From: Rhipicephalus microplus | Lineage: Eukaryota; Arthropoda; Arachnida; Ixodida; Ixodidae | Direction: 5' to 3' | Length of the DNA: 64,000 nt | Assembly (NCBI RefSeq): GCF_043290135.1 | Contig: NC_134709.1 | Coordinates: 106,348,145 to 106,412,144, forward strand | In this document: piece by piece, positions 41,520 to 53,979 of the stretch | Position numbering within the stretch: position 1 is the first letter of the stretch | How the letters are laid out: each line of letters starts with the position of its first letter | The notes under the pieces: model-generated | Databases searched by the model: none | The model's input: only the letters and a program-made list of their open reading frames with translations | Told to the model about the DNA's origin: nothing | Program-made: the position numbers and the translations under genes

Positions 41520-42150
41520 CCCATTGCCTGTGTGCATACGGTTGCGTATGTAGAAAGTGTACAGAGTTTGTTACTGCGCCCTATGGGGTGAAGTATGTTT
41601 TAGGTACTCCTAATGTTCATGCGACAGAATTTTTTTTCCCTCGGCGACTACATCGTCCGCTTAGAGCAAAGTGCATTGAAAGTGTGCAGTGTGTCTTAGT
41701 TTATTGCATGGAGTGCACTTTCATCGCCAGAAGTGTGTGCTTCCAGATACCTAACGTGATGAAAATTTTATTTTTGTCCTCACAGCCCCTGCATCGTATG
41801 CTTAGAGCCACGTACGTAGAACGTGTGCAGTAGACGGTAGTGTAATACATGGAATGCACGTGCATTGCCAGAAATGTGTGAGTTTAGATACCACTACTTG
41901 TATGTGATGCAATTTTTTTTCAGAGCCACAGCATCGTACGCTTAGAGCGAAGTGTGTTTGACGAGTGCAGTGTGTCTTAGTTTAATGCATGCAGTCCAAC
42001 TGCATTGCCAGAAGTGTGTACTAAAAAATACCCCAAGTGTATATGTGATAAAAAAGTGATTTTAAGTGTAAGGTATTTTTTGCGGTCATTGCTTGGCATG
42101 CTTGCAGCCGCTCTTGTTGAAAGTGTGCAGAGTTTGTGGACATAACACGG
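41520..42150. repeat. Tandem array, ~145-bp units
   Basis: Units begin near 41644, 41789, 41929 and 42085 with CATCGTMYGCTTAGAGC or a decayed form. Each continues with GTGTGCAGTGTGTCTTAG, TGCATGGAGTGCACT, GCATTGCCAGAAGTGTGT, and AGATACC...TGTGATGAAAATTTT. A partial unit precedes at about 41520. Identity is 70-80% by eye. Unrelated in sequence to the satellite at 1-1250, though the period is similar. Confidence 0.8.
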
Positions 42151-43169
42151 GCAGCGCAGTGAACTCGCATTTATTATCCACGTTGCTTTACCGTCTTGTC
42201 AGGAACACTGACAAAAAATGTAGTACTCTTGATTCCGTGAACTGAAAAAGAAACAGAACATTTAGTGTCTCATAAGATACAGTTCATGAAAGACATCGCT
42301 AAACTTATTTCTCGCTGTTAGACAAACATAACAATAGCTGTAAATACAGTAGACCCGATAACAAATAGCTGCAGTTGGCATCCAAAGTTCACATCATTTT
42401 TGAGGTGCTTGGAGCAACCGGCAGTTGTCACGAATATGACACAGGGTGATATACTTTAATCGGGGCATTTGTGTGTAACCCCTGTGTCAACGTCAAACAG
42501 TTACGCACAACTACAAGTCTTTAGATGCCAGTGATCGAACTGCTACTTGTCATTCTAATAAAGGCATGTTACCCTAAAGAAGAAATAACATTTCACAACC
42601 AGTATCCCCTGTACAACTATGGCACGTGTTCTCGCATTACAACTGCGCGCTGTGGAAAATGTAACTAAGAAGCATTAGGCACAAATTGACCATTCCGAGA
42701 CAGTAGTTTGTGGTTTTGTTCAGTGTCTACATGATACCATACGTGTGGCCTGGACATTTTGGCCGTTTGGCAAGTCGGCAGCCGGTTTTGTGACCATTCA
42801 GTGCGTAAAAGCGCGAATGTTTAGCTATAAAAAGGCACGGGACATTCGCAGGCATGCACAAGCATAAACTTTCTGAGCTAGTCCAGTTGGAACGAAAAAT
42901 GCATTGAAAACGCACTATATTACCAAAAATTCTACCCTTCCAAAAGGCCCAGTTTGTTTTGATATGTGCTCGATTGCTGACTCGCAAGACAGACGATGAA
43001 ATTCTTACTATGTGTTTTGTGAAAGCGGAATGCTCAAGGCCCGTGCAATACGTCAGTACTTCTAGAGCTGTCCACTACGGCATCTCTGGTCACGTCACAT
43101 TTGAAAGGCGTTAAAGTTTATCAATTTTAAAGAAAATTTCACTACTTGTATTTATTTACAAAAATTGAG
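42151..43169. other. Unassigned stretch
   Basis: No domain-bearing ORF or repeat recognised. Confidence 0.4.
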
Positions 43170-43575
43170 TTATTGAGCACCTACAGCACTGAAGTATACA
43201 TTCCATAGGTCTGGCTCACTTTCACGCAAGTATTTTGCACCTGTGTTCAGTAAATCTAATTGCATATCTTCACGAAGCCTTCGTGGGCATCGCCTCAACT
43301 TTGCAGCTATTTGCGGCCCAAGATGCTTCGCCTCGTCTAGAACTTGAGACCCAATACTTATAAGCAACGCTATTTTATTATCGTGCGGCTCTTTGCGTTT
43401 GCGCCAACCCTGTGACCGAGAATTTCGGGTGGAAGAAGTTCGGCTGGAAGAAGTGAAATCATGTGCTCGAAAAGACTTTTGGCGGTTTCCTCAGTCCGAG
43501 GTAGGTCAGTGCTTTCGCTGTACACATCAGATGGCTGCTCGAGGTTCCCTGATGTAATGCAATAACAACAAAATG
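43170..43575 (-). pseudogene. BESS-like C-terminal ORF, possible Harbinger partner
   Basis: The minus strand has an acceptor-like TTGCATTACATCAG ending at about 43553, then DVYSESTDLPRTEETAKSLF and ISLLPAELLPPE. A frame change near 43400 leads to RKRKEPHDNKIALLISIGSQ, LGPQIAAKLRRCPRRLREDM and LLNTGAKYL, stop at 43170. A basic patch followed by a helix with LRRCPRRLREDM resembles the BESS-like tails of Myb/SANT- or MADF-type proteins, which often accompany Harbinger transposases in the opposite orientation. The N-terminal DNA-binding domain is not visible. The functional link is inference. Confidence 0.4.
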
Positions 43576-43826
43576 AAACAGTAAAAATTACAATAGTGCA
43601 GTTTAGAGCACGTGAACGAAAACGGTGCGCACTATAGTGCATGCAGGAATACACAGAGAAATTTAAAAAAAAGTTTCGAAAGCACGCTCTAGTCAGTTTC
43701 GCACGTGCATAAAAGACAACAGTAACTGGCGTAGCACAGTATTGTCACGTGCTTGAACAAGAAAGACTATGGCAGTCGTGCATGTGCCATAAAGGACTGG
43801 GAAGTTGAGGAAAAAGAAGAACTCGC

Positions 43827-44612
43827 TTGCGCATTCTAATAAAAAGACCGACTTTTGCACTCCGATTGCCTGACTTCACATCAATTTATCTCGCAGAATT
43901 CCTGGCTATTACATTGGCTCTTCGAAAACTAAATTATCAGCAATCAAAAGCTATTATTATTTCGGATGCTTTGTCTGTATGTACACATCTAACGTCCGCA
44001 AAGAAGTCTCCTCTTCTCAGGATATTTTGGTCTCTCGTACCGCATAACCTATCAAAAGTTTGGTTTATTTGGGTCCCCGGACATGCTGGAATTGAACTAA
44101 ATGAAATTTTTGATTCGCTTGCTTCGGCATCTTTAAATTTCCCGGTCCTGCTAGTAGCTCCACAGTTTCCTTTTATTACTGCCGAACAATTCAAACGCCT
44201 GTTAATCTTAAAAATCAACGAAACGTCGCTTCTACAATGTGAAGAATTTCGGCACTTGCAATTCACATGGAACACCCCAAAATGCCTTTCCCGTAAATGT
44301 GAGGTGACCGTCACAAGCTTTCGCTGTAGAGTTCCCCTGTTAAATTTTTATCTCAACAAATCAGGATTTTTAATAACTAACCTATGTGTAGTTTGCAATG
44401 AACCGGAATCAATGGATCACTTTCTTTTCACATGCCGCCGCTTCGCCTCACTGCGCCGAATAATTCTTGAAAAACCGATTGGTATGCTCGGATTGCCAGT
44501 CAATACATCCACTCTATTATCTCTTGGAGCCAGTCAGTTGGGTGTGGGCCACAGTGCTATTCTGTCAGCGCTACATAAATTCATTCAGGCAACCGGAAGG
44601 ATACGCTGCTAG
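43827..44612 (+). pseudogene. I-like LINE, RNase H and C-terminal zinc motif (5'-truncated)
   Basis: 262 codons open with no ATG start. RNase H signatures: IYLAEFLAITLALRKL (Glu helix), IIISDALSVCTHL (SDS-type Asp), WFIWVPGHAGIELNE and D (catalytic region). The C-terminus has CVVCNEPESMDHFLFTCRRF, a CCHC-type motif as in I/Nimb-type LINEs. The first catalytic Asp strand (TDGS) and the whole RT are missing, so this is a 5'-truncated insertion. The ORF itself has no lesion. The 3' UTR probably runs to about 44830. Confidence 0.88.
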
Positions 44613-44830
44613 TGGTACTGCCAGATATATCCAATTTTTTCTCCTCTTCCTCATTCTTGTTAATTTGTTTTATATATTCTGGTTTATTGCATTTTTCTGC
44701 AATTTTTCACGTTTTTTCATAGGAACATTATTATTGTTCCTATCTAATTTCTCTTTATTTTTTAGCAAGCGTTGTATAAAATGATCTATTATGAGGTACA
44801 GTGTGGCCAATCCCCCAAGTGGGTATGAGC

Positions 44831-46978
44831 CAAGATCTCCTAGGAGACAAGACAAGCCAAGACTTGCTTCTGGTGTCTTCATTTCTGCGGCAAGACCTCT
44901 GTTTTGACGTCTTGACAATATGCCACACCTTGAACGCAATCACAGCTACAACTGTGTGTTCACGAAAGGCACATCACTTGGTATGGGTTCAGTGGATCGG
45001 ACAAGTCTTATGTCCTCAAGGCCACATTTCTCGCGAATACTGAATCATTGCACAAGTAAATAACTCTGGTCATAATTGTTTTTTTTATAATTTTTTACAT
45101 TTTCTAGTCGCAAACTTCACAGGCTGTACGATTGTTCTATTGCTGCTGTATTATAATCACGCTGCTACCGAGTGCATAATCAATAGCACGAGGGCCACTA
45201 TAAATTAGGAATCATGAATGTGAACATGCACGTATGTAAAAATTTTATACCAGGCGGTGCGGCATCTTTTTACGCTCAAATTCTGTTGTGTCAACTTAAC
45301 GTCGCTACCGCTATAAGTGCACAAAAAACACTAGCGGCCGGCCCACGATGTTGTCTTTGAAAAACAAGGGGTGGTCATAGAAAACCTACGCCTTTGTCGA
45401 GTCGTCTGCCTTGCTGTACTCGGCTCTGGCACCACTCTTTAGGACCAGTTGACGAGCTTTGAACACCCCCCGATACGAGTCACATAACGATCCTTCACAT
45501 AACATCACCAGAAAACTGACGATCCTTCACATAATAAACACCAGAAAATCAAACTAATCTATTTCAATGGAGAACACAACTTCGTGGCCCACGTGATAAA
45601 GAAACGTCTTTTGCCTAAATGAAGCATTAATTAGTCTCGCTCGTCATGTCTACATAAAGGTTGAAGTTTTTCAGGGGTAACCAGCTGTGGGGAAAATTTG
45701 TTTATCCGCTGGCTTAGTATAGTGCTACTTACGAGCACGACAGCACAATTGCTACGAAGATGCACAAGGACACTGACAGCAGTGGCAGTTTCTACGAATA
45801 ATGTCACCTGGTTTTAGGGATGAAGCTCTTAAAGGCGTGCGTGTGCCCATTCCTTGTATGTATTTACATGCCCACCTATAGTTTCACTTTCGCCAAATGA
45901 CAAATATTTTGTCCTTGCGAACACCCCACTATGCCCCATCCCCGATCCATCACTTCACTGATTATAAAGCAAATACTGCTGAGAAGTAGCCAATATCAAA
46001 TGCAAGATTGTCATGTACTCGTATTGAGGTACGCGTTAAAGAACCATGAATTGTCCCATTGCGTCCATCCGTTGCTTGTACGTGACCACCTATAGTTCAA
46101 CCTTTGCAAACTGCCCACTACTTCATCCTTGTAAACATCCCACTGCGCCCCAACGACGGTCCACCACTTCAACGGCCATGTGTTATAAGAAAAGGAAAAC
46201 GGAAGCCACGCATAGCTACCGCTTACGAATAAAAATTTTCTCTTATATTTATGTACAGTGTTTTTCACCTCTTTGATGATGTAGTGGGCGATATTCGTCA
46301 ATTATTGAAGGTTTAGCAATGAAACCCTCCACGCTCCGCTCCGCTCGTCATCATTCACGCCCTGGATATGCTGTGTATTTTTTGTAGTGAAAGTGATCTC
46401 AATGTTATTAAAAAAAACATGAAGCTAAACAAAGTCATAAATGAGCATATGCACAGAAGAAAGTTCAATGCAACAGCTGCTGTGGTGTTCCCGTGTGAGT
46501 GCATTAGAAATAATTTGTTACACTCGATACTAAGGCCGCGCGCCGGGCTTGGCGCACAGGACGAAAGGCTGCCTGAATTTACTCGGATGCGTCTGATACA
46601 AGTACCACTTGTAGAAACAAAACAATCACAGAATTGTTACACAGATCAGCCGTCAAAGAAGCAACCTGAAATTTCATTACGCTGTCGTATGCGTTTAAAA
46701 AGCGTGACATTATGGCGGAGCACGCTGCAGGGTGATTGTGGCCACCTTGTATTTTTAACGAATGGTTGTATCTAAGCACATACTTGTTATTGCTCTGAAG
46801 CCCCGTCTGAATGCGGCAGCTGTGGCTGGGAATCAATCCAATTCTCGAGGTATGCTGTGCGACAACATTACAATTCCAATCAAAGAGTGTACGCTGGAGC
46901 GTGAGTACCGTTGGCGATTCTACCAAACAAATGTTTATAAAAGACGATAGCCTTTCTTTGGGACCTTTGACGGAAAAA
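44831..46978. other. Mostly unassigned; diverged short repeats
   Basis: A 31-35-bp unit (GATCCTTCACATAA...ACACCAGAAAA) is duplicated in tandem at about 45489-45555. A larger diverged duplication, with landmarks CCCACCTATAGTTTCACTTT at about 45870 and CCACCTATAGTTCAACCTTT at about 46086 and CACTATGCCCC / CACTGCGCCCC, spans about 45830-46190 (offset about 213 bp). No domain-bearing ORF. Confidence 0.55.
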
Positions 46979-47045
46979 TATTGGTCTGTCTCTCTGTCTG
47001 TTTGTTTGTTTTTCTGTCTGTCTGACTGTCTGTCTGTCTGTCTAT
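46979..47045. repeat. (TCTG)n microsatellite
   Basis: TCTG and TTTG units with a few interruptions. Confidence 0.9.
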
Positions 47046-47769
47046 TATTTTCTCTGTTTGTCCACCCTTAACGATACTCTAAAGATTGAACGGTAAGTAG
47101 CGATAACCCAAACCACCAACCCAATCCACAACCCCCACTAATATTGCTCAAGGTTCAGCGTTCATACTTGTGCGATTGTCAATAAACAAGAGATTATTGC
47201 GCACATCTGAGCCACTATAACAATACGTCAATAGTCTGTATACGTGCCTTTTTACTAGAAAAGGCATACATGAATTATTTCAAAGCCCGTAGCGCTTATC
47301 ACGCTGCGCTGAGAAAGCAACGCTTGCAGGAGAAGGCGAGTGTTTCCAACGCTTTGCTAAGACGACGCGGTAGTGGCACCTACCCATCGCATTGCGTTGT
47401 ACACTTTATCACTTCCGAGACGGGCGCGCACGCCGCGCGTGCTTCGTTTCTCATGATAACTGCCAGATCGCGCTCATGCCTCATGCGTGACCTGACTTGA
47501 TGCGCTCGTTCCCTTCCGCTGCACACTCTAGGCACTCTGACGCAGCGCCTTCAAAATACAATTGACCAATTTTCTTGCTCAGAACGTCAAATAAACGTTT
47601 TGTTCATTGACTCTAGACCCAAGACTATCTGCTTTCGACGACAATTGCTGTTTATTATGCAGATCCGGGGTAATTGTTTTTTTTCATTTTTTAACTTGAT
47701 CAATATTAACGCTCTTTTTTTCATTTATGCTAAGCGTGAGACAAGAAAAAAGTCAAATGCTGGCAGCGC
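47046..47769. other. Unassigned stretch
   Basis: Includes a moderately GC-rich patch at 47280-47530 with a CGGGCGCGCACGCCGCGCG palindromic core at about 47422. No domain recognised. Confidence 0.4.
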
Positions 47770-47890
47770 AACGGCGTCAATCGAACAGCAGCAGTCGAAG
47801 AGTCCGTTTCATAGTGCCATGCAAGCCCCCCCCCCCCCCACCAGGAGGCGTTCAACTTCTCGTGTTTTTTTCAGACATATGGTATATTAA

Positions 47891-48530
47891 CATGCAGGGT
47901 GGCAGGAACAGGCTGCAGTGGGAAGAGATAGAAAAACAGCTAAGACAGCAGGGGCCCATGGTATACGGTTTTTTAGAAACACATCTTAGGGACATGGAAC
48001 AATCTCCTAACCATCCGGACTACGCGTGGAAATATTGTAATAGAACAGAAGCCAGCAGAAATGGGGGTGGTATTGAGGCATTCGTTCATAAAAGTATAGA
48101 CTGGCAAAGTGTCAAGCAGGAGTGCAAGGAACGTTTGTGGCTAAAAGTGAAAGTGGCAGGGCAAATGACACTCTTTGGTTTGGTGTACTTGTGGACGGGA
48201 GCAAAGTCCAGAGAGGAAAACCAGGCAATGGTAGAGTGTATATCGAAGGACATTGAGGAGTTGAGAGGAAAGTGCGAGATAATTATACTAGGAGATATGA
48301 ATGCGCACATAGAAGATATAGATAGGTGCACTGACCCAATAGGCCAAATGATCATGGATATGTGTGATAGACATGATTTGATCATTTGCAACAGTACCGA
48401 GAAGTGTGAAGGGCAAATAACATGAGGGGTAGGAAGGCTGCAGTCGACAATAGATTACGCACTGATGTCACATAGGATGTATGATAAGCTCAGGGAAATG
48501 CGCCTAGATGAAGGTGGCTCCTGAAGTCTC
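47891..48530 (+). pseudogene. LINE-C endonuclease region
   Basis: INMQGGRNRLQWEEIEKQL, YGFLETHLRDMEQSP (catalytic E), EASRNGGGIEAFVHKSI, IIILGDMNAHIEDID (catalytic GDMN), then after a stop at 48423, STIDYALMSH and, after another stop near 48523, GSDHTRIKL (catalytic SDH). The domain is nearly complete, with two nonsense codons. Confidence 0.87.
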
Positions 48531-48713
48531 GGTAGTGATCACACACGTATCAAGCTAAGTTTTGGAAGAGCAGTAAAAGTGGGAAGGAGACAAGATGAGC
48601 AACTACAGGAAATTTTTTTTTCAGAAAGGCAAATAGTAATAGCTACTAAACAAATTTACAAAGTAGTCACTGAGGATCATAAAAGAGTGTGGACATAAAC
48701 AAATCTAATCAAA

Positions 48714-50870
48714 ATGTATGAGCTAGAGCTTGCTAAGCCGCGTGACAAGTCATCCGGGAAAAGAAGGCACAAACCCAAGAGTTGGTGGGATGAGGAAGTT
48801 AAGAGAGCCATAGCAAAACGTCAGGAAGCCTTTAGGGAACACAGACATGCTAAGCAGCGGGGCGAAGCGATAGATGAAGTTGAGAGAAAATGGGAAATCT
48901 TTCTAAGCTGTAGAAGGAATACATCCCTTCGGATCAATGAAAAGATTAGAAGAAAGGGAACTCAGCGGCTGGCAGAAGTACAGAAAAAGATAGAAAGGCA
49001 GCTTCGAATTTTTGGAACCATAAAAAATCCCTAAGAAGTGAGACGAGCCTACAGCAGAGGTTAACAACTACAGCTCAAGGTGCTAGGCTAGAAGGGGACG
49101 AAGCTATTGAATATATAGGAACAAGGGTTATAGAAAAAATATCTCAACAAAGAAGTGCTTTATGCACCACAATAGTCAAGGAAGAATCAAGTGGCGCCAT
49201 TGCTCTATTTTCACAATGATAGCGGGAAAATTTGAGAAGAGGGTTCCAGTAGTACATCAACAGGCCCAGATGGCATTACAATTATGCTGATAAAGACAGT
49301 CGGTCCGAAGTATAAGCAGGCTTTGAAAGAGTCAGGGAGCAAAGTAATAATAGATGGTGAAGTCCCCGATGGATTGCGACTTAGCATGTTGAGCATGATC
49401 TATCAAGGAAAGGGGGACAAAGCTGACATAAACAACTACCGTCCTATAACAGTGACATCAGTGGTCTACAGGCTGGCGATGCAGATTATAAAGGAAAGAC
49501 TGCAGGCATGGGTCGAGGATGACGGGGTGCTGGGGGAATTGCAGAATGGGTTTTTGAAACACAGCAGGTTGGAAGACAATCTGTTTTCACTGATGCAGTG
49601 CATCGCATTAGCAGAAAAAGAACACAGGCCCCTGTGGCTAGTTTTTTTGGGCATCAAGGGAGCACACGATAGCGTGGTTCAAGAAGACTTCTTGGAAATT
49701 CAGGACACACTAGGTGTGAAAGGTGGATTCCATAATCTTTTAAAGGGTATCTATAAAGGTAACCAGGCAGTTATAAAGCGGGAAAAACAGGTATCCAAGC
49801 CTACATAATTAAAACGGGGGCTTAGACAGGGGTGTCCTCTGTCACCCTTGTTATTCATGATCTACCTAGAAGGATTAGAGGCAAAATTAGAGGGAAGTAG
49901 ACTGTGCTTTAACCTCTCTTTCGTCAAGCAAAGAAAACACATTGAACAGGCACTACCACCATTGATGTACGCAGATGATATAGTGCCGATGGCCGACAAC
50001 AAGGAAGATTAGCAGAGACTGATGGATATCTGCGGGAATAAGGAAGATAGGTTAGATTTCAGATTCGGTAAGGAAAAATCAGCAGTCATAATTTTTAATG
50101 ATAATGACTGTAGTGAGCTTAGAATACAGGAGGTTACGCTAGAAATAACAGATAAATACAAATATCTGGACGTCTGGATAAGCAATGGGGCCGAATACCT
50201 AAGGTAACACGAAATATACGTGACGACTGAAGGTAACAGGGATGCAGCTGTGAGGAAAAACGGGGCACTGTGGAATGGCAATAGGTATGAGGTTGTGAGA
50301 GGAATATGGAAAGGGGACATGGTTCCTGGCCTGACGGTCGGCATTGCGGTCTTGTGCATGAGATCAAAAGTTCAAGCAAGATTAGAAATTAAGCAACGGA
50401 AAATAGGTAGGCTTGTCTTAGGAGCTCACGGGAATACACCAAATCAGGGAGTACAAGGTGATATGGGATGAACATCATTTGACGGCAGGGAAGCTAGCAG
50501 CAATATAATATTTGAGAAGGGATTGAGAGAAATTGGGGAGGAGCGTTGGGCTAGGAAGGTATTCAGCTACTTGTACCTGAAGAATGTCAATACAAGATGG
50601 AGGAAGCGAACCAGAACATTGACTGGTAAATACTTAGAAAACAGCAGGGCGCGAAACCAAAAAGAATTATCGGTTAAACAGAAGGTGAAGGAAGCTGAGA
50701 GCAATATGTGGAGAGTCGGCGTGATTAAGAAGTCCGCACTAGAGATCTATCAAGGTTTTAAGCAAGAAATCGCCAAGGAAAGGATCTATGATAATATTCG
50801 AGCTAGTTTTCTACTTTTTGAGGCTAGGGAAAGAGTAGTGCGAACCAAGACATATAGGGCCAAATATTAA
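48714..50870 (+). pseudogene. LINE-C reverse transcriptase and C-terminal region
   Basis: Linker with KSWWDEEVKRAIAKRQEAF. RT: VPDGLRLSMLSMIYQGKGD, INNYRPITVTSVVYRL, LQNGFLKHSRLEDNLFSLM, LVFLGIKGAHDSV, GLRQGCPLSPLLFMIYLEGL, and the active-site YADD at 49968-49979. Frames change near 49800 and stops lie at about 49027, 49806 and 50010. The C-terminal part continues to 50870 with KVKEAESNMWRVGV, and the Cys/His motif comes later. Confidence 0.85.
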
Positions 50871-51250
50871 GGGGTAGACGCGGTATTCAGTGCGTGTGGA
50901 GAGGAAGAGAAAATTGCCGAACACTTGATATTGTTTTGTATAGGGCTTCACTCTATAGTTCAGGATGATGGCGCAGAGTTTTTCAAAGCACTGGGGTTTA
51001 GGGACAGAGAGGGCAAAATAGACTTTAAGTGGGTGGAATTGACTAGAAGGAGGTTATATGATTAGCAGCTAAAGTCAAGGCACGAGTGAAAATTAAACCC
51101 TTCAGTGCAAAGTACGAATCCTCAACCTCACTCTATAAACCAAAAAAAATGTAGTTTTTGGTTCACTAAGTATTACGGCTTGGTGGCGTCAGCCACCGCC
51201 CTATCTAAAGGGTACTGCTATATCAATTCATCCGTCCATTCATTATGTTC

Positions 51251-52425
51251 AGCCAGATGTGCCGCTTCTTCAGGGTCAGCAACACACATGCATTTTCGTT
51301 CAGCTTGCAATAGATTTGTACGCACCATGGCGGGTGAATCATGTCACTGTTGACACTGGCATTGACACATTTTACAGAGATACCTGGCGTGTGTTGTCGG
51401 GGCGATTAAGATCCGTAACCGGTGCCTGGCAAAAAATTGTGTGAAGAAGACAGCCAAGTGGCTTGTTGTCCGTGAGCTGTATGTGCTGTCACGGAGCTTT
51501 AGTGGCCGTAACGACGAGAATAGGTACTGCCTATTCCACGTGCTCAGTAATGCATTGCGTTTTATTGGCGCAAAGGCATCTAAGGCCAAATAGTGCCAGT
51601 AGAAGCGTTCTTAAAATCTGTTCATTAGTCAAAAGATTCAAACAATTGATATGCATGGAATATCTACAAAATATTTGAAACAGTGGTTTTAAAAGGAACG
51701 TCACCTTGTAGAAGGCCTTCATTTTGTTAGCTAGAGTGTGGTGATAAATGAGCCAGTAAGGTTCGAAACATTCACGGCGGAAGTCCTCGCTTGAGCCTGA
51801 ACTGCGAGGGCTCAGACATACTTTTGTTTTTTCACTAGGCGGTACCTCCCGCTTGAGGCCCAGCCTGGTGGCTTGGATGGAAGGAAGTCATTGTTAAAAC
51901 CTGACTTTCCCAAAATAATGAAGAGATCTCCTAAAGTCAAAAATTGCAACGAGTGATAAAAACAGCGCGGGATGAAGTGGACTATGATACCGGTAGAACT
52001 CCCTGAAATGAGTCAGTCGCACTTGGTAAACCAAAGGCCATTGAATGATGAAATGCATAACAGTTAGAGTCCATCCACAAAGTACAGACGTAGGTAGATC
52101 ACCGCCTGCCAAAAGGTGTTTATGCGTGGCATAGTACAGCGTATTCTGAGGCGTGAGTGAATCTGTTGAATTTTAGTGAGATAACTTTCCTTACTTGGGA
52201 AGTTACTAGGCGAAATTTGTTGCAGACCTGCTTGTCCCATTCGTCTTGCCAGTGGTTGCATAGACCTCTACGAACAGCAGGTTTAGATCCACATCCGGAA
52301 CAGTGGGTATATCTATGGCTTATCGATCAGCAGCTTCTCCTTCATTCTTGTCTACTATTTCATTGCCCACAATCATAGAATAACTTGACACCCAGCAAAT
52401 AAGAAAAGAAAGTTTTACGTTATAT
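51251..52425. other. Unassigned stretch
   Basis: No domain-bearing ORF or repeat recognised. Confidence 0.4.
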
Positions 52426-52560
52426 TGTCACGGGTAATGGGTATGAGCCATGAATGTAGCGTTAAATTGCTTGTAAGTAGAGAAAGAAGAGGACTTTTTC
52501 TTTCTGGTCTGGCGCGAGCAAGACGTTGATTCATCGCTATCTGTTATTTCGTTCATGGCA
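52426..52560 (+). repeat. Gypsy-3 5' LTR
   Basis: Starts TGTCACGGGTAATGGG and ends TTCATGGCA, right before the primer-binding module. No second copy is found in the window, so the left boundary rests on the TG/CA ends and position only. Confidence 0.7.
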
Positions 52561-52708
52561 CTGGTGGAGGTGCTGGGTAAAGCGCCTCGGCTGCAGATTT
52601 TCAACCGACACACCGAGCTACTTGGAGACAGCTACAGCTCCCACGCCAAGAAGCAGTCGCCGCCTGCGGGGACCACCTCCTGAATACGGCCCTCTCTCTC
52701 AAGACGAG

Positions 52709-53979
52709 ATGGCAACTTCGACTACCAACAAGGCGAGTCAAACCAACGACGTCTATTCTTTTCTCCTGCATGTTTTTCATGTGCCGCAAACACCACGCTC
52801 CTTTCATGGGGACATTTATGAGGATGTTGATGACTGGCTTGAACACTTCGATCGAGTTGCCAACGTCAACGAGTGGGATGAAGCTCGCAAGCTGCGGAGA
52901 GTTTACTTTGCGTTAGAAGACTCTGCCAAAACGTGGTATGAGAATCACGAGGGTTCTTTTGCGATGTGGCAAGAGTTCAGCCGACAGTTTCGTGATGGGT
53001 ACCGCATCACTGAAAGGAAAGAGAGAGTGGAGCAGGCCATTTCGTCTCGGAACCAACGACATAACGAGAGAGGTTCGATGTTTGTCGAGGGCATGCTTCG
53101 GCTCTTCAAGCGCACCGACCCTGCAATGTCCGAGGAAAAGAAGGTGCGGCATTTATTGCGTGGGGTAAAAAAGCAGCTCTTCACCGGGCTAGTGCGCTAT
53201 CCACCGACGACTGTGGCAGAGTTCATAAATGAGGCAACCACAGGGGAGCGTACTCTCCAGCATCGGTCGTCACAGTATAAACGCCACGACGTGACCACTG
53301 CTGCATGCCCTAACGGGGCTGACAGCGAGAGGGATGCCCTCGCAGAGTTCGCAAGAAGCGTCGTGCGGGACGAGCTGCGCCAACTCCGAGCAGCGGAACC
53401 CCAACCACGTGTATATGCTCTCGAAAACTTGATCCGAAATGAAATCCGACAGGTGGTCACCCCACTCGCACCAACAAGGCCGGAGGCCCCTGTGCTGACT
53501 TATGCGGCTGCTCTGCGATCTCCTGCACCACATGCTCTTGATACCACCGTGCGAACAATGGGTCAGACTAGCCATCGATTCAAGGGCACCTCTTCGACTC
53601 CGCCACCCAGCTCAATGTTTCCGAGTGCACCAAACTATCATCCCTCTGGATCGCGACAGAACGCCACGAAGGCCAGCGTGTGGCGTACGTCAGTTAAACG
53701 TCCACTCTGCTACCACTGTGGCGAAGCGGGTCACGTCTACCGCCATTGCCAGTACAGCCACTTGGTCTACGTGTCATCCACCCTGATGCTCGGTACCCGC
53801 GTTACGGTGAACGTCCCCGCAACATCGAAGCGTACCTTACGGGCCAGCAAGCTCCTCGCCTTGATCAACGCCCCCAATCACGATCACCATCACCTCGCCG
53901 CCCCACGTCACCTAGCATTCCATCGTCATCTTATGTTTCTTTCAGAGGCCGGTCACCGAGTCCCCACAGGGGAAACTAG
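52709..53979 (+). pseudogene. gag: Gypsy-3 Gag, one frameshift
   Basis: Probable ATG at 52709 (MATSTTNKASQ), in frame with upstream open sequence. The capsid core has FHGDIYEDVDDWLEHFDRV, WYENHEG, and VEGMLRLFKRTDPAMSEEKK. The CCHC knuckle CYHCGEAGHVYRHC is at about 53710-53750. A frameshift just after it moves the C-terminus (PRYGERPRNIEAYL, SPSPHRGN) to the next frame, ending at TAG 53977-53979. Apart from this lesion gag is complete, close in size and order to gypsy-1. Confidence 0.87.
53970..53976 (+). promoter_or_regulatory. Putative -1 frameshift site, G GGA AAC
   Basis: The same heptamer and register as gypsy-1, directly followed by the gag stop (TAG). Protease and later pol are in the -1 frame (e.g. 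54237-54536), as predicted. Confidence 0.78.

Larger units (their letters stand above)
47770..51250 (+). mobile_element. APE-type LINE (LINE-C), broken
   Basis: The plus strand carries an endonuclease (about 47890-48500), a basic linker (48714-49034), RT (about 49240-50210), a C-terminal domain and a Cys/His motif (ACGEEE...EHLILFC, about 50890-50940). The frame ends near 51064. The 3' UTR contains CGGCTTGGTGGCGTCAGCCACCGCC, a hairpin-prone block near the tail. A poly-C run (about 47828-47840) marks the 5' side. Clade is unresolved; RT has GLRQGCPLSPLLF, unlike the CR1 and RTE copies here. Confidence 0.85.
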
